NCBI RefSeq assembly: GCF_008692785.1
Contig: NZ_VXJV01000006.1
Location: 1-64,000, forward strand
Origin: Salmonella enterica subsp. diarizonae
Lineage (GTDB): Bacteria; Pseudomonadota; Gammaproteobacteria; Enterobacterales; Enterobacteriaceae
Direction of reading: 5' to 3'
Length of the DNA: 64,000 nucleotides
Of this stretch, positions 52,601 to 62,573 are shown piece by piece. The position numbers were made by a program, and so were the translations under genes. How positions within the stretch are numbered: position 1 is the first letter of the stretch; each line of letters begins with the position of its first letter. The notes beneath the pieces were generated by a model. It was given only the letters and a program-made list of their open reading frames with translations. It was not told the DNA's origin and ran no database searches.

Positions 52601-53627
52601 TCGCCCGGTTTTCCAGGCCGCGCGTGAAAACAGCGAAGATGCGCAGGAATGGCAGACCGGTACGTTTGTTATGCCAACGCTTATTGAACTGGAAAACTTC
52701 GCAGAACTGGAGAAAGAGGTCTTCGGACCCGTGTTGCACGTCGTGCGCTATAACCGTAACCATCTGGCGACACTTATCGATCAGATTAACGCTTCCGGCT
52801 ACGGGTTAACGCTGGGCGTGCATACCCGTATCGATGAAACCATTGCGCAAGTCACCGGTTCCGCCCATGTCGGCAACCTGTACGTTAACCGTAATATGGT
52901 GGGCGCGGTCGTCGGCGTCCAGCCGTTTGGCGGCGAGGGACTGTCCGGTACCGGGCCAAAAGCGGGAGGGCCACTCTATCTCTACCGCCTGCTGGCACAC
53001 CGCCCGTCCAATGCGCTCAATACGACTCTTACTCGTCAGGATGCGCGTTACCCGGTAGATGCGCAGCTTAAAACGACGCTACTCGCGCCGTTGACCGCCC
53101 TGACGCAATGGGCGGCGGATCGCCCGGCGCTACAGATGCTCTGCCAACAATTCGCCGATCTGGCGCAGGCCGGCACGCAGCGCCTGCTACCGGGGCCGAC
53201 CGGGGAGCGCAATACCTGGACGCTGTTGCCACGTGAACGGGTGTTATGCCTGGCTGATGATGAACAGGACGCGCTGGCGCAGCTTGCCGCCGTTCTCGCC
53301 GTCGGCAGTCAGGCGCTATGGCCGGACGATGCCTTCCACCGTGATCTGGCGAAATGCCTCCCCGCCGCCGCTGCGGCGCGTGTCCAGTTTGCGAAAGCGG
53401 AAACGCTGATGGCGCAGCCGTTTGACGCGGTGATTTTCCACGGCGACTCCGACAAGCTGCGGACCGTGTGCGAAGCCGTCGCCGCCCGCGAAGGCGCAAT
53501 AGTGTCGGTACAGGGGTTCGCCCGCGGCGAAAGCAATATGCTGCTGGAACGGCTCTATATTGAACGTTCGCTAAGCGTAAACACTGCCGCCGCTGGCGGT
53601 AATGCCAGCCTGATGACAATTGGTTAA
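49665..53627 (+). CDS. putA: trifunctional PutA: repressor, proline dehydrogenase and P5C dehydrogenase
   Basis: A 1320-residue flavoprotein. Ribbon-helix-helix DNA-binding domain (residues 1-47; M-G-V-K-L-D-D-A-T-R-E-R). FAD-containing proline dehydrogenase barrel (about 260-610; I-D-A-E-E-A-D-R-L-E near 366, R-L-V-K-G-A-Y-W-D-S-E near 430). Aldehyde dehydrogenase domain (about 650-1130; E-T-G-G-M-N-A near 883 and catalytic Cys in G-Q-R-C-S-A near 917). It oxidises proline to glutamate at the membrane, channelling P5C between sites. When not reduced by proline it represses put transcription. The start has GCAGAGGG upstream. Confidence 0.97.
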   Translation: MGTTTMGVKLDDATRERIKTAASRIDRTPHWLIKQAIFSYLDKLENSDTLPELPALFAGAANESEEPTAPQDEPHQPFLEFAEQILPQSVSRAAITAAWRRPETDAVSMLMEQARLSPPVAEQAHKLAYQLAEKLRNQKSASGRAGMVQGLLQEFSLSSQEGVALMCLAEALLRIPDKATRDALIRDKISNGNWQSHIGRSPSLFVNAATWGLLFTGRLVSTHNEANLSRSLNRIIGKSGEPLIRKGVDMAMRLMGEQFVTGETIAQALANARKLEEKGFRYSYDMLGEAALTAADAQAYMVSYQQAIHAIGKASNGRGIYEGPGISIKLSALHPRYSRAQYDRVMEELYPRLKSLTLLARQYDIGLNIDAEEADRLEISLDLLEKLCFEPELAGWNGIGFVIQAYQKRCPLVIDYLVSLASRSRRRLMIRLVKGAYWDSEIKRAQMEGLEGYPVYTRKVYTDVSYLACAKKLLAVPNLIYPQFATHNAHTLAAIYHLAGQNYYPGQYEFQCLHGMGEPLYEQVTGKVADGKLNRPCRIYAPVGTHETLLAYLVRRLLENGANTSFVNRIADATLPLDELMADPVEAVEKLAQQEGQAGIPHPKIPLPRDLYGEGRINSAGLDLANEHRLASLSSSLLSNAMQKWQAKPVLEQPVADGEMTPVINPAEPKDIVGWGREATESEVEQALQNAVNQAPVWFATPPQERAAILQRAAVLMEDQMQQLIGLLVREAGKTFSNAIAEVREAVDFLHYYAGQVRDDFDNETHRPLGPVVCISPWNFPLAIFTGQIAAALAAGNSVLAKPAEQTSLIAAQGIAILLEAGVPPGVVQLLPGRGETVGAQLTADARVRGVMFTGSTEVATLLQRNIATRLDAQGRPIPLIAETGGMNAMIVDSSALTEQVVVDVLASAFDSAGQRCSALRVLCLQDDIAEHTLKMLRGAMAECRMGNPGRLTTDIGPVIDSEAKANIERHIQTMRAKGRPVFQAARENSEDAQEWQTGTFVMPTLIELENFAELEKEVFGPVLHVVRYNRNHLATLIDQINASGYGLTLGVHTRIDETIAQVTGSAHVGNLYVNRNMVGAVVGVQPFGGEGLSGTGPKAGGPLYLYRLLAHRPSNALNTTLTRQDARYPVDAQLKTTLLAPLTALTQWAADRPALQMLCQQFADLAQAGTQRLLPGPTGERNTWTLLPRERVLCLADDEQDALAQLAAVLAVGSQALWPDDAFHRDLAKCLPAAAAARVQFAKAETLMAQPFDAVIFHGDSDKLRTVCEAVAAREGAIVSVQGFARGESNMLLERLYIERSLSVNTAAAGGNASLMTIG

Positions 53628-53643
53628 TACTGTGGTTAATTAG

Positions 53644-53666
53644 GGCTCCGTCAATGGAGCCTTTTT
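53644..53666 (+). terminator. putA intrinsic terminator
   Basis: GGCTCC, a 6-nt loop and GGAGCC, followed by TTTTT, 17 bp after the putA stop. Confidence 0.88.
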
Positions 53667-53685
53667 ACTCGCATCAGAGGACCGT

Positions 53686-54081
53686 ATGAAACGAATTTTC
53701 CTTACCTGCGCTGCGTTGTTGTTCAGCAGTCAGGCGTTGGCCGATGAGTGTGCGAGCGCCAGTACGCAACTGGAAATGAATCGCTGCGCCGCAGCGCAAT
53801 ACCAGGCGGCAGATAAAAAGCTGAACGAAACCTATCAAAGCGCGATTAAACGTGCGCAACCGCCGCAGCGCGAGCTGTTACAAAAAGCGCAGGTTGCATG
53901 GATTGCCCTTCGGGACGCCGATTGCGCGCTTATTCGCTCAGGTACAGAGGGCGGCAGCGTTCAACCGATGATCTCCAGCCAGTGCCTGACCGATAAAACG
54001 AACGAACGCGAAGCATTTTTAGCCTCGCTGTTGCAATGTGAAGAGGGTGATTTGAGCTGCCCACTGCCGCCAGCCGGTTAA
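53686..54081 (+). CDS. LprI-like (DUF1311) periplasmic protein
   Basis: A 131-residue protein with a clear signal peptide (K-R-I-F-L-T-C-A-A-L-L-F, cleavage after Q-A-L-A). The mature part matches the LprI/DUF1311 pattern: T-Q-L-E-M-N-R-C-A-A-A, A-D-K-K-L-N-E-T-Y, Q-V-A-W-I-A-L-R-D-A-D-C, and a late L-T-D-K-T-N-E-R. Six conserved-looking cysteines suggest disulphides. Relatives inhibit lysozyme in mycobacteria; the function in enterobacteria is not established. It follows the putA terminator and converges on rutR, overlapping its stop by 4 bp. Confidence 0.8.
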   Translation: MKRIFLTCAALLFSSQALADECASASTQLEMNRCAAAQYQAADKKLNETYQSAIKRAQPPQRELLQKAQVAWIALRDADCALIRSGTEGGSVQPMISSQCLTDKTNEREAFLASLLQCEEGDLSCPLPPAG

Positions 54082-54716
54082 CGCACGCGAATCCCTTCAA
54101 TAATAATGCGCTGAACGCTTTCGACCGTTTGGTTGAAAAAGGCTTCATCGCGAAGCGTCGCGCCGGTTACCGCTTCAACCTGAGGGGCAAAATCGGCGTA
54201 ATGTTGCGTGGTGGCCCAAATCATGAAGATCAAATGGTACGGGGAGACGGGCGCCAGTTTCCCGCTGAGTACCCATCCGGCAATCAGCGCTGATTTTTCA
54301 TCTATCAGAGCTTTTAGATCGCCGGTCAGTTCATCCATTAATAGCGGCGCGCCCGCCAGCATCTCCATACAGAATAGCCGTGACGCCTGCGGATAATCAC
54401 GCGAAACTTCCAGCTTGAGACGGATATACTCTTTGATGGCCTCCAGAGGAGAAAATTCTGCGCGAAACGCCTTGAGCGGTGCCAGCCAGACATCAAGGAT
54501 CTGCCGCATTACCGCGACATACAACGCCTCTTTCGAGGGATAATAATAGAGCAGGTTGGTTTTGGAGACTCCCGCCCGTTCAGCCACCTGCTCAAGGCGC
54601 GCGCCATGAATGCCATACTGGGAAAAAACAGCGAGCGCGGCCATCAAGATAGCCTGCCGTTTTGCACTGGCGGCCTGCGAACGTTTCCCGATTTTTTTCT
54701 CTACGCGTTGCGACAT
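54078..54716 (-). CDS. rutR: TetR-family regulator RutR
   Basis: A 212-residue protein very close to E. coli RutR. The TetR helix-turn-helix (about 20-65) contains R-L-E-Q-V-A-E-R-A-G-V-S-K-T-N-L-L-Y-Y-Y. The ligand domain holds R-L-F-C-M-E-M-L-A-G-A-P-L-L-M near 115 and I-F-M-I-W-A-T-T-Q-H-Y-A-D-F near 165. RutR binds uracil and thymine and controls pyrimidine use and carAB. AAGGAG precedes the chosen ATG. The rutABCDEFG operon that lies beside it in E. coli is absent here, so the regulator is left without its main catabolic targets. Confidence 0.93.
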   Translation of the reverse strand: MSQRVEKKIGKRSQAASAKRQAILMAALAVFSQYGIHGARLEQVAERAGVSKTNLLYYYPSKEALYVAVMRQILDVWLAPLKAFRAEFSPLEAIKEYIRLKLEVSRDYPQASRLFCMEMLAGAPLLMDELTGDLKALIDEKSALIAGWVLSGKLAPVSPYHLIFMIWATTQHYADFAPQVEAVTGATLRDEAFFNQTVESVQRIIIEGIRVR

Positions 54717-54851
54717 GCGCCCTCTCCTTTTTGTCAGGACGCAAGCATACCAAATCCGGCTTATAAACAAAAAACCGCCGGAGATCCGGCGGCGGTGGCG
54801 CATAACGCTTTTTAACGCGAAACACTAAACGTCAAGCTATTTTTACGCAGG

Positions 54852-55019
54852 CTAGCTATTACGGTTACTGCTTTTGCCCCCTTTTTTGCCTGCTTCAGAT
54901 GCACGCTGCGGGTCATTCTTAAAATTGCCCCCGCTGTGCTGGCCACCTTTACGACCTGCTTCTGATGCTCTTTCGCGGTCTTCCGCAAAATTACCGGAAC
55001 CGCCACGATGGTTTGCCAT
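54852..55019 (-). CDS. ymdF: YmdF, KGG-repeat stress protein
   Basis: A 55-residue, very hydrophilic protein with two copies of the KGG/Con-10 type motif: E-R-A-S-E-A-G-R-K-G-G at residues 16-26 and Q-R-A-S-E-A-G-K-K-G-G at 38-48. Relatives are induced in stress and stationary phase. The start is preceded by GAGGTCAG. It corresponds to the E. coli neighbour of wrbA. Confidence 0.9.
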   Translation of the reverse strand: MANHRGGSGNFAEDRERASEAGRKGGQHSGGNFKNDPQRASEAGKKGGKSSNRNS

Positions 55020-56000
<981 letters not shown>

Positions 56001-56020
56001 TCTTCAACAGGAGGATTCGA

Positions 56021-56248
56021 ATGCCAACTCAAGAAGCAAAAACGCACCGCGTCGGCGAATGGGCAAGCCTGCGTAATACGTCGCCGGAAATTGCCGAAGC
56101 CATTTTTGAAGTCGCTCACTATGACGAGAAACTGGCAGAAAAAATATGGGAAGAAGGTAGCGATGAGGTGTTGATCAAAGCCTTTGAGAAAACGGACAAA
56201 GACTCGCTCTTCTGGGGCGAACAGACCATCGAACGTAAGAACGTATAA
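56021..56248 (+). CDS. yccJ: YccJ family small protein
   Basis: A 75-residue acidic protein conserved next to wrbA in enterobacteria: [18 protein letters not shown] near the start and W-G-E-Q-T-I-E-R at the end. The function is unknown. AGGAGG lies upstream of the ATG. Confidence 0.93.
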   Translation: MPTQEAKTHRVGEWASLRNTSPEIAEAIFEVAHYDEKLAEKIWEEGSDEVLIKAFEKTDKDSLFWGEQTIERKNV

Positions 56249-56255
56249 GACAAAC

Positions 56256-56275
56256 GCCCCCGCCTGCGCGGGGGC
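56256..56275. terminator. shared terminator of yccJ and agp (convergent)
   Basis: GCCCCCGC and GCGGGGGC form an 8-bp G+C stem with a 4-nt loop between the two convergent stop codons. Confidence 0.85.
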
Positions 56276-56281
56276 ATACTG

Positions 56282-57523
56282 TTATTTTGCGGCTGTATTC
56301 ATGACGTTATCGAACTTATCAAGCGGACAGAAGCCGTTCGCATCCACCGGACATCCTTTCAATTCCAGCGTTACCCTTTGCGCAGGCGATTTGAGCGTTA
56401 ACGCTTCCGCGTTACGTAACTGCCGGGCGCTCTGGTAGACATACTCGATTTTCATCAAATCCCGGTTAGCGTTGCCGTCATGCCAGCGTTGGAAGACAAG
56501 CTGACCGCCAATCGGCGTTCTCTCATACTGGTCATGGAGCTGATAGGGTTTAAAATCCAGCGCCGTCAGCAGCGAAGCGATATTGGAATCATGCCCCACC
56601 AGCACGGTAATCTTCGGCGCGCTAACGCGATCGGCAACCAGCACCTTATCGATATATTTCACCAGCGGCGCAGCAACATTGCGCGCCACCGTTGGTGAGG
56701 TAAACAGGCTGTCCTGGTAGCCGTTTTTCAGTTTTGACAGCACTTTCCACTGCCGATCTGTGTTAATCTTGCCCCAGGCAACCTGATCCAGCGGAAAACC
56801 TTCGTAATATTGTAGGGTAAACGCATCCACCAGCGAGTTCCCTACTTTCAGCGGCCCCTGCACGCCAGGCTCTTGCTGATAATTCGCACTGAAGGTATTT
56901 TTCGCGTCGATTAGCGAACATTGATGCTTCTCTTTGCAGGACGGCGAGTCCTGATAATGTGTTATCTGCTCAAGCAGTTTATAACTCTCATCAAGATGCA
57001 TCTGACTACGCGCTTTTTCCATCGCCTGTACGGCCTGTTGCCTGAACGCAGCGGAATCATCGGTAATCACCGGATTGAAGGTAGGGTCCATAGTGCCCAT
57101 TTTTTCCTGATGATGAACAGGAATATCACAGCCGGGGAAAGCGCCGGTAATGAAAAATTGCGCAGTGGCGACGGTGCGCTGCAAACTATTCGCATAGGCA
57201 TATACCGTATCGGGCGCCGGACATTCTCCTGGCGGTATCAGCCCCTGCGCGACCAGCCATTCACGTGTGTAGTGCCCCATATAGACTTCCAGCACGCCGC
57301 CTTTCGTCGTCAGTTGCCCGCCGGGAACGTCCCACGCCGGCCAGGCGTTCGGCGTCGACTGCGCCAGTACGCTGCCATTATTCGCCAGCGGCGCCCGCAG
57401 ATTATGGCGGCTCATCATCAGCACCTGTTGTAATTGATAACCTTCTGGCGTTATCTGCGCCTGAACGGCGGATGACAACAAAACAGCCCCTGCCACAGCA
57501 ACAGCGAGTAATGATTTTTTCAT
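56282..57523 (-). CDS. agp: periplasmic glucose-1-phosphatase
   Basis: A 413-residue histidine acid phosphatase. Signal peptide of about 22 residues ending V-Q-A. Catalytic R-H-N-x-R motif ([10 protein letters not shown] near 40), proton-donor H-D in L-V-G-H-D-S-N-I near 310. It hydrolyses glucose-1-phosphate and some inositol phosphates in the periplasm. It is convergent with yccJ and followed upstream by scsD in the same direction at some distance. Confidence 0.96.
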   Translation of the reverse strand: MKKSLLAVAVAGAVLLSSAVQAQITPEGYQLQQVLMMSRHNLRAPLANNGSVLAQSTPNAWPAWDVPGGQLTTKGGVLEVYMGHYTREWLVAQGLIPPGECPAPDTVYAYANSLQRTVATAQFFITGAFPGCDIPVHHQEKMGTMDPTFNPVITDDSAAFRQQAVQAMEKARSQMHLDESYKLLEQITHYQDSPSCKEKHQCSLIDAKNTFSANYQQEPGVQGPLKVGNSLVDAFTLQYYEGFPLDQVAWGKINTDRQWKVLSKLKNGYQDSLFTSPTVARNVAAPLVKYIDKVLVADRVSAPKITVLVGHDSNIASLLTALDFKPYQLHDQYERTPIGGQLVFQRWHDGNANRDLMKIEYVYQSARQLRNAEALTLKSPAQRVTLELKGCPVDANGFCPLDKFDNVMNTAAK

Positions 57524-57655
57524 CCCTATGACCTCTTGTTGTTATCAAATCGTTCTGAGTGTGACAGAAACGGATCATTTTTCCGGGAACGATTTCGCAA
57601 AACGGGGGTTTTTCTTACAGTAAACGCGTTAGCGCCGGGAAATCCCGGCGCATAT

Positions 57656-58162
57656 TCAGAACGTTTTCGCCCACCACAGCCGAAGCTTCATGCCCCAATA
57701 GCTGGTCCAGCCGCTGGTGGTGAAAACGACCCGACCCTGTGAAACCACCACCAGCGTTGGCGTCACGCTGATTTCCCAGCCAGCGGATAAGGCACCGTTA
57801 GCATCATTGACGACCGGAAAGTCAACGCCCTTGCGCGCTAGCCAGCGGGCAACCTCTGCGTCATCGCCGGAGCGGAGCGCAACGGTCATGACGTTTTCCC
57901 CTTCCGCCGCCAGGCGAGCGACCGCAGGCGTAGTAAAGCGGCATACCCCGCACCAGCTAGCCCAAAAATAGAGCAGTACGGGGCGTTCCTCGCTCAGTGT
58001 CGCCAGAGTTGTCGACTCTCCCGTCAGCGTACGTAACGGTGTAGCAGCAAACGACGGAGGTGCCTGCGGCGCGCGCCAGACGTCCATGGCCACCATCACC
58101 GCGATGAGGAGCGCCAGAAAAACCGCGGCTTCACGCAGCCAACGCCGCAGTTTACCCGCCAT
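57656..58162 (-). CDS. scsD: ScsD, membrane-anchored thioredoxin-like protein
   Basis: A 168-residue protein with one N-terminal membrane anchor (A-V-F-L-A-L-L-I-A-V-M-V-A) and a periplasmic thioredoxin fold holding W-A-S-W-C-G-V-C-R-F (CxxC) near residue 72. It is the last gene of scsABCD, overlapping scsC by 11 bp. The scs system handles copper and oxidative redox stress in Salmonella. Confidence 0.95.
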   Translation of the reverse strand: MAGKLRRWLREAAVFLALLIAVMVAMDVWRAPQAPPSFAATPLRTLTGESTTLATLSEERPVLLYFWASWCGVCRFTTPAVARLAAEGENVMTVALRSGDDAEVARWLARKGVDFPVVNDANGALSAGWEISVTPTLVVVSQGRVVFTTSGWTSYWGMKLRLWWAKTF

Positions 58163-58775
58163 TGGCAGCCGCCAGTTTTTCTTTCACCACCGCTTCCAGC
58201 GTATCCCAGGGCACTGCGCCCGGAATCAGTTCGTCGCCGATGATCGTCGCTGGCGTTCCTTGCACGCCGACCAGCCTTGCCAACTGCAAATTCGTGCGTA
58301 TGGTTTCCATGCTTTTTTCATCCAACGTCACTGGCGTAGCCCCTGCTTTCTCCTGGGCCTGTTTAATACTGCCATCCGTATGGTAACCGCGCTTTTGCAT
58401 GAGTTTTTCATGTAGTGCGAGGAACTGTTGCGGATGATCGCGCCAGGTGGTCAGCGCAATACGCGCCGCCAGTACGGAGCTCTCTCCTTTGAATGGCAGC
58501 GGTTTAATAATGACCGCAACGTCAGGATATTTCTGCACAATCTTCTCAAGCATCGGATCGAGCTGTTTACAATACGGACAGTTGTAGTCCGTAAAGTTCA
58601 CCAGCGTCAGTTTAGGGTGTTTAGCGCCTATCCGCGGGCTGGCAGGATCGTTAAACAACGCCGCATGGATCAGATTTTCAATCTGCTTTTCCTGATCCGG
58701 CGTAAAAGGGGCGGTTTCTTGCGCGATGCTCAGCGTCGAAAACAGCGCCAGCAGTAAAACAATCATGTATTTCAT
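58152..58775 (-). CDS. scsC: ScsC, periplasmic DsbA/DsbG-like thiol oxidoreductase
   Basis: A 207-residue protein with a signal peptide (L-L-L-A-L-F-S-T-L-S-I-A-Q-A) and a DsbA-like fold with Y-N-C-P-Y-C-K-Q-L near residue 68, and the cis-Pro loop V-Q-G-T-P-A-T near 175. It is reduced by ScsB and protects or shuffles disulphides of periplasmic proteins, notably under copper stress. It overlaps scsB by 4 bp. Confidence 0.96.
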   Translation of the reverse strand: MKYMIVLLLALFSTLSIAQETAPFTPDQEKQIENLIHAALFNDPASPRIGAKHPKLTLVNFTDYNCPYCKQLDPMLEKIVQKYPDVAVIIKPLPFKGESSVLAARIALTTWRDHPQQFLALHEKLMQKRGYHTDGSIKQAQEKAGATPVTLDEKSMETIRTNLQLARLVGVQGTPATIIGDELIPGAVPWDTLEAVVKEKLAAANGG

Positions 58776-60658
58776 TGGGTTATTCCTTTCGCTTTTTTCA
58801 ACGTTTGTAATACCGCATCGCGGGTCAGCAAGGTGGGCAATGCCTCCCCTTCCGGCAAGCCGGGGCCATATATCTGATTAAACGGAACGGCGACCTGGCC
58901 GCGCGTTTTCAGAAAATCTGTAATGGCATCGGACGGCAGCGTCCAGTCTCCCCGCAGCGCCACAACATCCGGCTGTTGCAAGGCGGCCTGCACATCCTCT
59001 TTTTGCAGCACGTTGTATTTATTCACTTTACAGGTAATACACCAGTCCGCAGTGACATCGACAAATACCCGCTTATGCTGCGCCAGCGCCGACTGGATTG
59101 CCTGTTCACTCAACGGTTGCCACTGAACATTGTCTTGCGCGCTCTTTGACGCCGTGAAGCCGAAATGCGGCAGGAGTAACGTCGCCAGCCAGATAGCCGA
59201 CCCCAGCATCATCAGACCGAGAACCCTGCGCAGGACGTTCATCCAACGCCCGGGGCGCGGTAAACGTAGCGCAAGCCCTGGTCGTATCGCGACCAGTAGC
59301 CACGGCGCGCTCATTCCCAGGCCTAGCGCAAGGAACAGCCCCCAAAGCGTCGGCAGCGACGCCGTGAGCGCCACCGCTACCGCCGTGCCCAAAAACGGCG
59401 CGCTACAAGGCGTCGCCAGCAGCGTGGCGAACGCACCCTGCCAGAAATGTCCCGACATACCATTACCGCCGTAAGTGGCCAGTTTCGTGGTCACAGATGA
59501 GGGAAGCCGGAACTCAAAAAGCCCGAACAGGCTGGCGCTAAACAGCAACATCACCAGCGCCATAAAACCAATAAACCATACATTCTGGAACTGGACTCCC
59601 CAGGCCAGCGCATGATTTGACAGGCGAAGGAGGGTCATAAACGCCGCCAGCGCCATAAATGACGCAATGATACCGGCGACCGAAGCCAAAAATTGTCGCC
59701 TGATGTGAGAGCGGCTTTTTTCCTCTACCAATAAGATAGAGCCAAGTTTCATGCCCAGAACCGGCAGTACGCAGGGCATTAAATTAAGAATCAGTCCGCC
59801 GACCAGCGCCATCAATACAACCTGCCAGAAAGGTAGCGCCGCATTGTCCGGCGTCTGCGCTGGCGCCGCGCCAATGGTTTGCGTGCTCTCCTGGGCGATA
59901 GCGCCATCGGCTAACACGAGGGTCAGCGATTTGTCGCGCAAATCGGGCGACTTTTCGCCCCAACTGTCCGTCACCGGCACCGTCGCCTGTAACCTGTCGC
60001 CCTCTACGCGCAGACGAGGCTTCGCAAAATCAACGTCATCTATGGTGTCAAGATAGAGCCCGGGCGATGACCAGCCCGCCGCTCGCGTAGCAGTGATCAC
60101 CAGTTCTCCCGTGCGATAGCCGACCTCAAGCGAGTCCGTTAGTCCACTGCGTAGCGGAACTTTGCCCATCGCCCGCGCATAGTCATGGGCAAAATCGGCA
60201 TTCTGCACAGTGGGCGTCACGGAAAAGGGGTAATCGGTCAACAGACAAACATTGCTGCAGGTTGATAACGTCAACACGCCGCTCAAGGTCGCGGGCGGCG
60301 TACCGCGCACGATCATCGGGAAGGTCACCTCGTCGTGATAGCCCTGGGTGGTGATATTCGCCACATCAAAGCGCGAGGGGGTTGGCCAGAACCAGCTCAC
60401 CTCAGGCATGTCGCCTTTCCAGGCGATAGAGGGCGCGACGCCCCCTTCCCCCGGCGCGCGCCAGTAGGTTTTCCAGCCGTTGTCCAGTTTTACATCCAGC
60501 AACAGCCGGGTCTCGCCATTAGCGGACGTATCGGCACGTAGCCGTATGCTGGCATGGTCGTTATCGGGCGAACGCAGCCAGCCGCTTTCCGCCGCCCAGG
60601 AGACGGGCAGCCAAAGCCATAACAGGCAGAACAGTATCCGCCTGAACAAAATCATCAT
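58772..60658 (-). CDS. scsB: ScsB, DsbD-like transmembrane electron-transfer protein
   Basis: A 628-residue protein with signal peptide, an N-terminal periplasmic region (about 25-265; includes cysteines in S-T-C-S-N-V-C-L), a membrane core of eight or so helices (about 280-500; N-L-M-P-C-V-L-P-V and A-T-P-C-S-A-P-F cysteine motifs) and a C-terminal thioredoxin domain with D-W-C-I-T-C-K near 540. It passes electrons from cytoplasmic thioredoxin across the membrane to ScsC. Coding overlaps scsC. Confidence 0.96.
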   Translation of the reverse strand: MMILFRRILFCLLWLWLPVSWAAESGWLRSPDNDHASIRLRADTSANGETRLLLDVKLDNGWKTYWRAPGEGGVAPSIAWKGDMPEVSWFWPTPSRFDVANITTQGYHDEVTFPMIVRGTPPATLSGVLTLSTCSNVCLLTDYPFSVTPTVQNADFAHDYARAMGKVPLRSGLTDSLEVGYRTGELVITATRAAGWSSPGLYLDTIDDVDFAKPRLRVEGDRLQATVPVTDSWGEKSPDLRDKSLTLVLADGAIAQESTQTIGAAPAQTPDNAALPFWQVVLMALVGGLILNLMPCVLPVLGMKLGSILLVEEKSRSHIRRQFLASVAGIIASFMALAAFMTLLRLSNHALAWGVQFQNVWFIGFMALVMLLFSASLFGLFEFRLPSSVTTKLATYGGNGMSGHFWQGAFATLLATPCSAPFLGTAVAVALTASLPTLWGLFLALGLGMSAPWLLVAIRPGLALRLPRPGRWMNVLRRVLGLMMLGSAIWLATLLLPHFGFTASKSAQDNVQWQPLSEQAIQSALAQHKRVFVDVTADWCITCKVNKYNVLQKEDVQAALQQPDVVALRGDWTLPSDAITDFLKTRGQVAVPFNQIYGPGLPEGEALPTLLTRDAVLQTLKKAKGITQ

Positions 60659-60706
60659 ATTTTTTCTCCGTGAATGAGTAATTAACCGTTAGCAATAACC
60701 GGTCTG

Positions 60707-61069
60707 TCATTCACGGAAGACACAAAATCGTAGATGTACCCGTAATGTGGGCGGCGAAATAGCCCGTGGAGGCGAAAACGGCAGGCGCATGACCCGGACA
60801 GGCGCCAGCAAGGAAAGCAGTAGACAAAGCGCAAGGATAGCGCCTTCAAAGAGTACCGGAGGCGCCGCCAGCAGCGACTTCGCGCTTAATTCACAGGGAG
60901 TGACCGGCGAGGCGTCATCCGTCGAGGGATGGGCGCTAACTACCGCTGAAGAGGCCGTCGCCTGCATCTGCAAGGCGTGCAGGCCCGCCATGCGTTGCGC
61001 GGTACAAACCATTACCACGACACATGCAAGGCAAAGAAACCACCAGCCCATCCGTTGTTGTTTCGCCAT
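60707..61069 (-). CDS. scsA: ScsA, small membrane protein of the copper-suppressor locus
   Basis: A 120-residue protein with two hydrophobic segments (about 10-25 and 75-92) and P-C-E-L-S-A between them. It lies 48 bp upstream of scsB, as in the Salmonella scsABCD operon. Its biochemical role is not well defined; links with peroxide and copper tolerance are reported for the locus. Confidence 0.9.
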   Translation of the reverse strand: MAKQQRMGWWFLCLACVVVMVCTAQRMAGLHALQMQATASSAVVSAHPSTDDASPVTPCELSAKSLLAAPPVLFEGAILALCLLLSLLAPVRVMRLPFSPPRAISPPTLRVHLRFCVFRE

Positions 61070-61303
61070 TGCGCCCTCACTGTTTAACGCGAGTTATCTT
61101 AGCCACTGGGGCGGTTTTGGCAACCTTTCCCCTGTAAAGTTATGTCGGCGCGTTACGCAACCTCTGATAGTCGGACGACGTAATTTATTCTTACTCATGA
61201 TATAACTGGTGTTTTCATACGCATTTTTCAGGTTTACCCTACACTTAGTGGAGATACCTTTTTGGGGTCCCTTCTGTATGTATTGATTTAGCGAGATGAT
61301 GCT

Positions 61304-62224
61304 ATGGAACTTAAGGATTATTACGCCATTATGGGCGTGAAACCGACGGACGATCTCAAGACGATTAAGACCGCCTATCGCCGACTGGCCCGCAAGTACC
61401 ATCCTGATGTCAGTAAAGAACCCGATGCCGAAGCCCGTTTCAAAGAGGTTGCTGAAGCATGGGAAGTGCTGAGTGATGAGCAACGGCGCGCCGAGTATGA
61501 CCAGTTATGGCAACACCGTAACGATCCACAATTTAATCGCCAGTTCCAGCAACACGAAGGCCAACCGTATAACGCCGAAGATTTCGATGATATTTTCTCA
61601 TCTATCTTTGGTCAGCATGGTCGCCATTCGCACCACCGCCACGCCGCACGCGGTCATGATATCGAAATCGAAGTGGCGGTATTCCTGGAAGAAACGCTGG
61701 ACGAGCACCAGCGTACGATTAGCTATTCCGTCCCCGTTTATAACGCGTTCGGCCTGGTGGAACGGGAAATACCCAAGACATTGAATGTGAAGATCCCGGC
61801 TGGTGTCAGCAACGGGCAACGAATCAGACTGAAAGGCCAGGGCACGCCGGGGGAAAACGGCGGACCTAATGGCGATTTATGGCTCGTTATCCATATTGCC
61901 CCGCATCCGCTCTTTGATATCGTCAATCAGGATCTGGAAGTCGTCCTTCCGCTTGCCCCATGGGAGGCGGCGCTCGGCGCTAAGGTGTCCGTACCAACGC
62001 TTAAAGAGCGCATTTTGCTGACCATTCCCCCCGGCAGCCAGGCAGGCCAGCGGTTGCGTATTAAAGGCAAAGGATTAGCCAGTAAAAAACACACAGGCGA
62101 TCTCTATGCCGTCATCAAAATCGTTATGCCGCCGAAACCCGATGAGAAGACAGCCGCCCTGTGGCAACAACTGGCGGACGCGCAGTCGTCCTTTAATCCA
62201 CGCCAGCAATGGGGGAAAGCATAA
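61304..62224 (+). CDS. cbpA: DnaJ-like co-chaperone and curved-DNA-binding protein CbpA
   Basis: A 306-residue class B J-protein. J domain at 1-70 with the H-P-D motif in R-K-Y-H-P-D-V-S, a linker (about 70-115) rich in His and Gln, then two C-terminal substrate-binding domains (about 120-290; [19 protein letters not shown] near 160). It stimulates DnaK, and in stationary phase it also binds curved DNA in the nucleoid. It overlaps cbpM at TAATG. Confidence 0.97.
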   Translation: MELKDYYAIMGVKPTDDLKTIKTAYRRLARKYHPDVSKEPDAEARFKEVAEAWEVLSDEQRRAEYDQLWQHRNDPQFNRQFQQHEGQPYNAEDFDDIFSSIFGQHGRHSHHRHAARGHDIEIEVAVFLEETLDEHQRTISYSVPVYNAFGLVEREIPKTLNVKIPAGVSNGQRIRLKGQGTPGENGGPNGDLWLVIHIAPHPLFDIVNQDLEVVLPLAPWEAALGAKVSVPTLKERILLTIPPGSQAGQRLRIKGKGLASKKHTGDLYAVIKIVMPPKPDEKTAALWQQLADAQSSFNPRQQWGKA

Positions 62225-62529
62225 TGGCTAACATCACTGTCACCTTTACCATCACCGAATTTTGTTTGCACACCGGCGTGACGGAAGAGGAGCTGAACGA
62301 AATCGTCGGACTTGGCGTGATTGAACCTTACGAGAATGATAATGCCGACTGGCAATTCGACGATCGCGCAGCGAGCGTGGTACAACGTGCGCTACGCTTA
62401 CGCGAGGAGCTGGCGCTCGACTGGCCAGGGATCGCGGTCGCGTTAACGCTGCTGGAAGAGAATTCACGGCTGCGCGAAGAAAACCGACTCCTGCTGCAAC
62501 GCCTTTCTCGCTTTATCTCTCATCCTTAA
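62224..62529 (+). CDS. cbpM: CbpM, specific inhibitor of CbpA
   Basis: A 101-residue helical protein, close to E. coli CbpM ([12 protein letters not shown] near the start, [10 protein letters not shown] near 70). It resembles a MerR-type helix-turn-helix but binds the CbpA J domain and blocks its action on DnaK. Translationally coupled to cbpA. Confidence 0.95.
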   Translation: MANITVTFTITEFCLHTGVTEEELNEIVGLGVIEPYENDNADWQFDDRAASVVQRALRLREELALDWPGIAVALTLLEENSRLREENRLLLQRLSRFISHP

Positions 62530-62554
62530 TCCGCAATAAAGGCAATAAACCGCG

Positions 62555-62573
62555 GGTGGGCTTTCAGCCCGCC
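62555..62573 (+). terminator. probable terminator of cbpA-cbpM
   Basis: GGTGGGCT and AGCCCGCC pair (one G-T) around a 3-nt loop, 25 bp after the cbpM stop. The following T-run is weak (TCGGATTT). Confidence 0.6.
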